From: Rhodobacteraceae bacterium UBA1957
GTDB taxonomy: Bacteria; Pseudomonadota; Alphaproteobacteria; Rhodobacterales; Rhodobacteraceae
Assembly (NCBI GenBank): GCA_002336405.1
Contig: DDEJ01000140.1
Coordinates: 32,715-53,114 of the forward strand
DNA length: 20,400 nt
Direction: 5' to 3'
Shown here piece by piece: positions 14,924-20,400 of the stretch (position 1 is its first letter; each line of letters starts with the position of its first letter). The position numbers and the translations under genes are program-made. Below the pieces are notes generated by a model. That model did no database searches and was not told the origin of the DNA. It was given only the letters and a program-made list of their open reading frames with translations.

Positions 14924-16468
14924 TTAATCAGTTATCTTGATGTGAGTTTTGGCGTTTAACGCCGTGCCGAGCGCAGCAAACCGCGCCTGTGCCACTTCGC
15001 CGAACAACGGCACGGTTGGGCCGCTTAGATGTAATTCAAGCAAGCGGCTTTTCCGCTTCCAGTGCAACGAGCCGGGCATTTCTTTATCTGAGGTCCACAG
15101 CATCGCGCCGAAACGGATGGCTTTGCCCAGAATTTTGGCCTGCTCCAATTCTTCGGCTGTGAGCAATGTTTTCATCTGATTGAATTGCGACCCGTCGTTG
15201 TGTTTTCGATAGCGCTGCATCAGCGCAAAGCCTAGAAAAACCCTTTCCGAATGCTTGAGGCCGCCCAAATTTGACCGCGTGGCGTTATCGAAGCATATTT
15301 CGGCTCGGAAATCTGGGTTAGCCCGCCAACTGACGTCATGCAGCAGGCAGGCGGCTTTCACCAAGCGCCGTTTGGCCTTGTTGAAATCACGAAACAAAGG
15401 CTGGATAAACCGATAGAGGCGTTTGCCAAACCCAGGAAAGCGGGCGTCTTTCGTCTCGGCGAAATAGCAAGCCTCGATCAATGGATCGCGGTCGCGCAGT
15501 TTTTTCGGCATCTGTGCAAACAGCAGACCTTCGCGCAGTCCGTAACTAGAGATGGCAATATCTTTTGGGGCGAATGCGATCAGCAGGCGGCGCAGCACTT
15601 CGCACGCAATTGGCAAAAGCGCCATCCGATTGGCGGATATGTGGCACAGGCGGCACAGTTTTTCGGGATCGGAGTCTTCGAGCAGTTTGATGGTTTCATT
15701 GATACCTTGGGTGCTCATGCGGTATTCATGGGGCACATGTAGCGGATAGTTGCGTCGCTCCATGTCGATCCGGGCCAGCGCGCGCCAAGATCCACCGACT
15801 AGAAACAGCCTATTTTGCTGCAGTCCCATTTTGTCTTTGAGCGCTGTTATAGTGGTTTTGATATGGTCATTACGGGCTTTTTTACCGCCAGGAATCCCTT
15901 GCAGCTTTAAAGGACCGAGATCTGAACTTTGGCGTTTTCCGACTTTGCCGTCGAAAATTTCTGCCAGTTCCATCGAAGATCCGCCAATGTCACAGACCAG
16001 CCCATAAGAGCCGGGCCAGCCTAAAAGAACCCCCTGCGCCGAAAGCCGGGCTTCTTGTTTGCCATCAATGACCCAGATTTGCAATCCAGTCTCGCGCGCG
16101 ACCTGTTGGCAAAAATCGGGACCGTCTTCGGCCTCTCTGACTGCAGCGGTGGCGACAGCCGACAGTGGGGTGATTCCCATTCCTTCGGCCAGCGCCTGAA
16201 ACCGCCGCAGCGCTGCAACCGCCCGTGTGCGGCCTTGTGGGTTCAGGCAATTGGTTTCACGCATACCGCTGCCGAGGCCGCACATTATCTTTTCATTATA
16301 AAAATATGCCGGGCTGCGACCGGCGCCGTCAAACACCACTAACCGAACCGAGTTTGAGCCGATATCAACCACTCCGACCCGCGTTAAATCCCGTTTCACC
16401 GATTTTTTTATTAGGCTTTGACCGTCTGGTTTTTGCTCATATTTTTTCAGGGTTTGATCCGAGTTCAT
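14924..16468 (-). CDS. ppx: Ppx/GppA family exopolyphosphatase
   Basis: This 514-residue member of the sugar kinase/Hsp70/actin ATPase superfamily removes terminal phosphates from polyphosphate or pppGpp. The first phosphate loop is VVDIGSNSVRLVVFD (33-47), the second CDIGGSSMELAEI (159-171), and DLGPLKLQ follows. The C-terminal part has HD-like helices with LLHDVSW. An N-terminal extension of about 28 polar residues precedes the actin-like core. The ATG shares four bases with the hdaA stop (ATGA), so the two are coupled. In many Rhodobacterales, as I remember them, a polyphosphate kinase gene sits between hdaA and ppx; it is absent here. Confidence 0.92.
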   Translation of the reverse strand: MNSDQTLKKYEQKPDGQSLIKKSVKRDLTRVGVVDIGSNSVRLVVFDGAGRSPAYFYNEKIMCGLGSGMRETNCLNPQGRTRAVAALRRFQALAEGMGITPLSAVATAAVREAEDGPDFCQQVARETGLQIWVIDGKQEARLSAQGVLLGWPGSYGLVCDIGGSSMELAEIFDGKVGKRQSSDLGPLKLQGIPGGKKARNDHIKTTITALKDKMGLQQNRLFLVGGSWRALARIDMERRNYPLHVPHEYRMSTQGINETIKLLEDSDPEKLCRLCHISANRMALLPIACEVLRRLLIAFAPKDIAISSYGLREGLLFAQMPKKLRDRDPLIEACYFAETKDARFPGFGKRLYRFIQPLFRDFNKAKRRLVKAACLLHDVSWRANPDFRAEICFDNATRSNLGGLKHSERVFLGFALMQRYRKHNDGSQFNQMKTLLTAEELEQAKILGKAIRFGAMLWTSDKEMPGSLHWKRKSRLLELHLSGPTVPLFGEVAQARFAALGTALNAKTHIKITD

Positions 16469-17148
16469 AGCAGATTTTCCTGAGGTGGCTCAAGCAGACG
16501 GGCTGCCAGGCGTCGCGAGAGCGGTCTTTGTTCGCCCAGCGAGAGCGCATCTAAGGCAACGACCAATTTTTGTGCTGCGTCAAACGACCGGTCAATGCGG
16601 CGAACAACATAGGTGATCAACTCTGGCGAGGGCGACAATTGCCGGTCGCTGAACAGTTTGATCAACACGGCTCTGAGAAGCGCATCATCGGGCGGGTGGA
16701 GCTGGATCAAAGTGGTGCCGCGCAGCCGGCTCTCGAGGTCGGGCAGGGTTAACAGCCAGTGCTGGGGTTCGCCACGTCCTGTAAACAGGATCGATTGGTC
16801 GGTTTCAAGGCACAGGTTGTGCAGATAGAACAGAGCGGTCTGCTGCGCCTCACAACCTGCAATTATGTGAATGTTTTCTACGGCTACAGGGCCGGTGCTG
16901 AGGTTAGGCACCGCGTCTTCGCGCAGGTCTGTGGCGTCGATAATCGTCGCGTCTGACTGCGTTGCCCAGACATGGGTAAGATGGGTCTTGCCCGCGCCTT
17001 CTGGGCCACTGAGCAGCAGTTTCCGGCTGCTCCACTGGGTCCATTTGTCGATCATTGAGACTGCGATTTGGTTGCTGGGCGAGATAAAGAAATCGTCCCG
17101 TCCCAAAGCGGCACGCGCGGGCAGATCGAAGCTGAGTTGGGTGTTCAT
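16465..17148 (-). CDS. hdaA: HdaA, DnaA-related regulator of replication initiation
   Basis: This 227-residue AAA+ protein promotes hydrolysis of DnaA-bound ATP when attached to the sliding clamp, limiting re-initiation. It begins with the clamp-binding motif QLSFDLP at residues 4-10, followed by the Walker A loop GPEGAGKT (48-55). The strand VAVENIHII stands in the Walker B place, and the arginine-containing LPDLESRLRG and the lid helices follow. There is no DnaA DNA-binding domain, which separates it from DnaA. It lies between the AI-2E transporter and ppx with ATGA overlaps on both sides, so all three are cotranscribed. The length is normal for the alphaproteobacterial family. Confidence 0.92.
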   Translation of the reverse strand: MNTQLSFDLPARAALGRDDFFISPSNQIAVSMIDKWTQWSSRKLLLSGPEGAGKTHLTHVWATQSDATIIDATDLREDAVPNLSTGPVAVENIHIIAGCEAQQTALFYLHNLCLETDQSILFTGRGEPQHWLLTLPDLESRLRGTTLIQLHPPDDALLRAVLIKLFSDRQLSPSPELITYVVRRIDRSFDAAQKLVVALDALSLGEQRPLSRRLAARLLEPPQENLL

Positions 17149-18230
17149 TCGCCGTTTAGTCCACTGGTGCCTTGATACAGGCGGCTGTTTTTATAGCGCC
17201 CAATGGCAAAGCGCGCTAAAACACCGATTGCGGCAGCCACTGGCACCGCAACAAGCATGCCAGCAAATCCGAAGAGGCTGCCAAACACCGATAGTGCGAA
17301 CAGCAGCCAGACTGGATGCAGCCCCACAGACAGGCCGACCAGTTTGGGCGTCAGGTAATTGCCCTCAATCATTTGACCGGTCACAAAAATGGCCCCCACT
17401 AGTCCCAAGGAGACCCAATCCCCCCAGAATTGGAACAGACCCAGCCCAATAGCCAAACTGCCGCCGACCAATGCGCCAACATAGGGAATGAAAGTCACCA
17501 AGCCGGCAATAAACCCAACCACCAGACCGAATTGCAATCCGACCAACATCAGCGCCAGCGCATAATAAGTGCCTAAAATCAGACAGACTGTGCCCATGCC
17601 GCGTACGAAACTGGCCAGTGTCTGATCGATCTCAAGGGCGAGGCCCCGCACCACATCAGCGTGGTCGCGTGGCAGCATATCGTCAATGGTTGTAACCAAC
17701 CTATCCCAATCATACAGCAGATAGAAGGTCACCACTGGCACAATGACCAGCAATAGCGCGATATTTATCAGCGAGGCGGCAGAGGTCAGCAGTGATTTTA
17801 ATAACTGACCGCCCTTATTTTGCACCTGATCGCCCAGCGCCAGAAGCGATTTGCGCAAGGTAGATTCGGAATCGATCAATGACGGAAATTGCGTGGTTAA
17901 AAACTCCTGCAAATCCCGAACCAGACGCGGCGCCGTATCAAACAGCGCCACCGCCTGTTGTACCAGCATGGGGATCACCAGAAAAGCAAAGACGATAAAC
18001 ACCAGAATCACGCTCACCGTGATACATACCGTAGCCAATAGGCGCGACAGGCCCAGCCGCTCAAGCCGGTCAGCCACTGGATCCAGAAAATACGCAACCG
18101 CCCCTCCCAACAGGAACGGCATAAGAATATCGCCCAGAAACCAAAGGGCGCCAAACAGGACCGCCGTGGCGATCCCCCAGTATTTCAACTGTGCACTGAC
18201 GGGCAGTCCCATGTTCAATCCGTAGGTCAT
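17145..18230 (-). CDS. AI-2E family transporter (PerM-like membrane protein)
   Basis: This protein of about 361 residues has roughly eight membrane segments: pairs at about 16-50 and 64-88, a soluble stretch to about 150, one segment near 155-175, then a run from about 210 to 335. The family signatures PFLLGGAVAYFLDPV near the N-terminus and FIPYVGALVG plus IEGNYLTPKLVGLSVGLHPVWLL near the C-terminus are clear. Members were named for autoinducer-2 export but include sodium/proton antiporters and permeases of unknown substrate. I chose ATG 18230 (GAGAGG about 8-10 nt upstream); the same frame continues to 18512 but that extension is polar and not family-like. It is the first gene of the transporter-hdaA-ppx operon. 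Confidence 0.9.
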   Translation of the reverse strand: MTYGLNMGLPVSAQLKYWGIATAVLFGALWFLGDILMPFLLGGAVAYFLDPVADRLERLGLSRLLATVCITVSVILVFIVFAFLVIPMLVQQAVALFDTAPRLVRDLQEFLTTQFPSLIDSESTLRKSLLALGDQVQNKGGQLLKSLLTSAASLINIALLLVIVPVVTFYLLYDWDRLVTTIDDMLPRDHADVVRGLALEIDQTLASFVRGMGTVCLILGTYYALALMLVGLQFGLVVGFIAGLVTFIPYVGALVGGSLAIGLGLFQFWGDWVSLGLVGAIFVTGQMIEGNYLTPKLVGLSVGLHPVWLLFALSVFGSLFGFAGMLVAVPVAAAIGVLARFAIGRYKNSRLYQGTSGLNGE

Positions 18231-18561
18231 GATTGCAGCCTCTCTATGGGCTGGGATGGTCACACAGCGCAACAAAAAAATAGCCCTTTCGGTGCACAAT
18301 GATTTTTGATTGGTCCCGACACGCGGCTTTTGAACTAATCTTTGGGACAGGCGCTGCTCAAGGTGGCGCGCTTTGCGAGGCAGCATTATTGGTGTGGTGG
18401 TTAGGTTTGTGGTGGCTGCGGGAGAGGCAGGTGCTGTTTTTGGGAAGTTCGGGGTGGAAAGTAGATCTTCGCCTGAAAGTGCTTGACTGACCGCTTCAGG
18501 GATTGTTTGCAATTTTCGGTAATGCTGATCGAATTATTCCTGCGCATTTTACCGTGTGTAA
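18231..18561. other. No recognisable gene; upstream region of the transporter operon
   Basis: These 331 nt lie between the AI-2E start and the IS66 remnant. A 63-codon frame on the + strand (18299-18490) has a tryptophan-leucine-rich centre but no family likeness or good ribosome site. The opposite strand is an open extension of the transporter frame without the character of a protein. The operon promoter must lie here, but I cannot point to it with confidence. Confidence 0.4.
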
Positions 18562-18911
18562 GTCTTTGTCCGATCATCAGCAGGCTTGGTGCTCAAATAC
18601 AGTGCAAAATACTGGGATTTCTTAAACCTTTGGCTCACTGTTGGCCGCATCGAGATCGATAACAAGCCTGTCCAAAGCCGTGTGCGCACCATTGCCTTAA
18701 ACCGCAAAAACGCCCAATTCGCGGGTCATGATGCAGGTGTTCAAAACTGGGCAATGCGTGCATGCATGCATGATTGTGAGGTGAGCTGGAAAATAATCAA
18801 ATACACGCTTATTTGACAGGGGTCTCTACCGCCATTGCAAGTGCTTATAGGCATAAAGACATTAAGCAACTATTGCCTTGGAATTTTGACAAGCGAAACA
18901 ACATCAAGATT
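18562..18911 (+). mobile_element. IS66-family transposase (TnpC), C-terminal remnant with one frameshift
   Basis: This is the end of an IS66 transposase in two frames. The first frame reads ALKYxAKYWD-like LVLKYSAKYWDFL, then GRIEIDNKPVQ (the IEIDN catalytic-glutamate region), TIALNRKNAQFAGHDAG and QNWA. Near 18783-18790 (GAGGTGAG) the frame shifts and the second reads NNQIHAYLTGVSTAIAS and DIKQLLPWNFD, the normal IS66 ending. The N-terminal two thirds, tnpA and tnpB, are absent, and a TAA closes the frame at 18559. A (GCAT)3 run lies at about 18761-18773 inside the remnant. No terminal inverted repeats or target duplication could be identified. It is inactive. Confidence 0.85.
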
Positions 18912-19004
18912 TGCTTGGTTTTCGTCGTCGTTTGACTGTGCCGGTGCAAATGATGCGAACGTTGCGCCGGTCGCTGCCGCAAACGATGTTTTAAAGCTTG
19001 CCAT
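18870..19004 (-). pseudogene. Gene start with signal-peptide-like N-terminus, cut off by the IS66 remnant
   Basis: A 44-codon frame starts at ATG 19004 after a good AGAGGA ribosome site about 10 nt upstream. The first 23 residues (MASFKTSFAAATGATFASF then APAQS) resemble a weak signal peptide with a possible APA cleavage site. The last 13 or so residues run antisense into the IS66 transposase tail (18855-18911), so the original coding sequence was probably replaced from there on. The original product cannot be named. It is divergent from the LysR remnant, a common regulator-target layout. Confidence 0.4.
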
Positions 19005-19104
19005 CTGTTTTGTCGTCCTCTCAAATTACGGATCAGATTGTGGCTTTTTCGATCGCTTACTCGCGCATTAAACTGACCGGAGATTTTTTGCGATCCGCGA
19101 TGCG

Positions 19105-19677
19105 CGTCGATCAATAATGGCTTTGATTTGGCGATACGTACGGGACCGAAGGCGAAGAACTCAGCAACCTCGCGGAGGCTTTGCACAGTCAAACATGTGC
19201 TGGTCGCATCAAAAACCTACATATCGCGGCGGCCTGTTGTGCAAGGCCCCAAAGGGCTGACAGATTGGGAATGGCTCGCGTTGGCCCAAGTTCAGATTAT
19301 CCCATTGGAATTTATATATAAATTGTTAAAATTGTTTAAATCAAACCTACTGCACATATGTTTGCCAATGATGCTCAAGCTTTGTATCGCCTCGCGCATG
19401 CCGGTACTGGACTAGCCATCGTTCCAGAATTTCTTGTCGCCGCAGATATCACAAAAAAAACATGGCAATGATGTTGCCAGATTGGGAGTTGCCGTCGATT
19501 GCCGTCTTTGCTGAAGGGCTAGCAAATGCCCCCAAGCATGGGCTTATTCACCTTGCATTAGATACACTATGCCACAAAAGCGGCTCAACAACTGCCGAGC
19601 TGCTTGGCGAAAAGTCAGTAAAACAAACGCCGCATTACTCGGCCATTTCATTCTTCGGCATTGTGATGTCGCGCTGA
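19105..19677 (+). pseudogene. LysR-family regulator remnant, frameshifted and without HTH domain
   Basis: Parts of a LysR substrate-binding domain appear in three frames. At about 19110-19305: GFDLAIRTG, SRRLCTVKHVLVASKTYISRR and LTDWEWLAL. At about 19358-19465: ANDAQALYRLAHAGTGLAIVPEFLVAADI. From 19462: MLPDWELPSIAVFAEG and HGLIHLALDTL. The last shift is at an A8 run (19453-19460), a likely slippage site; the middle join is an AT-rich stretch (19310-19350). No N-terminal helix-turn-helix is present in the preceding 300 nt. The pieces are collinear with a normal LysR effector domain, so this is a decayed gene rather than chance. Confidence 0.75.
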
Positions 19678-19799
19678 TTAACGTCGCTGATTGAGCTGTG
19701 CCCACAAGCCCGCGCCAAAACCTGCACCGGCACAAATGATGTTCTAAAGTAATGAGCGAGTTTTTGGGCGCCAACCCGCAGATCCAAAATCCACGCACA

Positions 19800-19998
19800 G
19801 CAGTAGTTTTTGAATGGTCACGTCGACAGAGCTGTGGTTGGAAACACACATGCCGGCAGCGATACAGTCAGCCGCTTGCATGGCGCCATTCGCAACAGCA
19901 ACCCTATCGGCCCCTTATGCTATCGCTTTGACGAAGTGCTCAGCGGCACCTAGGGCACCGATGATACCCAATGTCATTTTGGCGCCCACAATGCAGGA
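19800..19998 (-). pseudogene. Remnant of an FMN-binding glutamate-synthase-like protein
   Basis: Read on the - strand from about 19998, the peptide TLGIIGALGAAEHFVKAIA, a stop (TAA), then GADRVAVANGAMQAADCIAAGMC and VTIQK lines up with the end of the FMN barrel of glutamate-synthase-like proteins. The expected wording there is about SGGLR..DFAKALALGAD.VALANSAMQA.GC.A.RMC..N.CP.GIATQ. The internal stop and the loss of the cysteine-rich tail show decay. It follows the hchA fragment by about 25 nt on the same strand. Likeness is from memory and moderate. Confidence 0.45.
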
Positions 19999-20022
19999 TG
20001 TGCCTGGCTATGTTTTCAAAAT

Positions 20023-20400
20023 TTAGTGAATGGCTTTCAGCAATGTGTCCGCTGCCAACCTTCCAAAATCATTCGCGGCCTTTGGGCTCGTACTAAAGAT
20101 GAGGCGTCGATCGGTCCGGCATGAGACATCTGCTGTTGTGTTTATGATGGTCACATCCAAAGCATTTAACTGTTCACCAAATCTCCAGGGCATGTGGCCG
20201 GGTATATAGCCAATGGCCGGGGTCTGTTTGTCGACAGCATCAGAGAAGGCCGTAATCTTGTAGCCATCATAAATAAAAGGGTTTTCATCATCCGCTGCAA
20301 GCAACGCAGCAGGACCATGGCATATCGCAAGCGTGAACAAATCGCCCTCATGCGCCCACCGCAAGAGTTTGCCTAAGTGTTGGTTCTCTGGCAAGCCAAG
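20023..20400 (-). CDS. hchA: Protein/nucleotide deglycase, Hsp31 type (3' part; runs off the window)
   Basis: The frame is open to the right edge and ends at TAA 20023-20025, giving about 125 C-terminal residues of a protein of about 285. The DJ-1/PfpI nucleophile elbow AICHGPAALLAA carries the catalytic cysteine. The stretches YDGYKITAFSDAVDKQTPAIGYIPGHMPW and DRRLIFSTSPKAANDFGRLAADTLL are diagnostic of HchA, a glyoxalase III/deglycase acting on methylglyoxal-derived adducts. Where family members usually have a GDSP turn, this one has STSP. The neighbourhood is decayed, but this frame is intact as far as seen. A TTG at 20394 is in frame but is not a credible start because coding likeness continues past it. 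Confidence 0.85.
   Translation of the reverse strand, partial: LGLPENQHLGKLLRWAHEGDLFTLAICHGPAALLAADDENPFIYDGYKITAFSDAVDKQTPAIGYIPGHMPWRFGEQLNALDVTIINTTADVSCRTDRRLIFSTSPKAANDFGRLAADTLLKAIH

Noticed and set aside
18231..18512. 94-residue N-terminal extension of the AI-2E transporter frame
   Set aside because: The extension is polar and low in family likeness, while ATG 18230 has a ribosome site and leads directly into the first membrane segment.
18845..19192. 115-codon - strand frame over the decayed region
   Set aside because: It is basic and low in complexity, antisense to the LysR and IS66 remnants, and has no family likeness.
18985..19745. Near-repeat CAAAYGATGTTYTAAAG at about 18980 and 19730
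   Set aside because: Only 17 bases with two mismatches, no continuing similarity on either side, and no element boundary; likely chance.

Overview
The window looks like chromosomal DNA from a marine alphaproteobacterium, most likely Rhodobacterales (roseobacter group). The evidence is a set of protein families typical of that group: a form II type coxS/coxM pair, an HdaA with a QLSFDLP clamp motif next to an AI-2E transporter and a Ppx, a GloA/ThyX pair, and an LdtR-like regulator. This assignment is made from remembered family likeness and was not searched. No tRNA, rRNA or CRISPR array was seen. Left flank (1-3876): the 3' part of an LdtR-like MarR regulator, convergent gloA, then on the + strand thyX, an ArsC/Spx-like reductase, and a coxS-coxM pair that has no coxL between the two genes or anywhere else in the window. 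Centre (3895-13725): a compact catabolic island that best fits the reductive (Eubacterium barkeri type) nicotinate pathway. An enamidase gene (ena, - strand) is divergent from a ferredoxin-NADP reductase gene (fpr). A six-gene translationally coupled run follows: FAD subunit, fused [2Fe-2S]+molybdopterin hydroxylase, 6-hydroxynicotinate reductase (hnr), a UPF0280/ApbE-like protein, and two tandem DUF1185 'amino acid synthesis' paralogues. A NicR-like MarR regulator converges on the end of the run. The inferred chemistry is hydroxylation of nicotinate to 6-hydroxynicotinate, reduction by HNR to 1,4,5,6-tetrahydro-6-oxonicotinate with electrons possibly supplied through Fpr, and hydrolytic ring opening and deamination by enamidase to 2-formylglutarate. 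The UPF0280 and DUF1185 genes have no settled role and are the most interesting unknowns. A 12-bp imperfect palindrome close to TTAGYATRCTAA occurs in all three regulatory gaps of the island (5180, 6132, 13786) and is a candidate operator for the MarR protein. Right part (14102-18230): a suhB-type inositol monophosphatase (+), and a housekeeping operon on the - strand with 4-nt overlaps (AI-2E/PerM transporter, hdaA, ppx). Right edge (18231-20400): a decayed region. It holds the C-terminal remnant of an IS66 transposase, a signal-peptide-like gene start cut off by that remnant, a multiply frameshifted LysR remnant without its DNA-binding domain, a remnant of an FMN-binding glutamate-synthase-like protein, and the 3' part of hchA running off the window.
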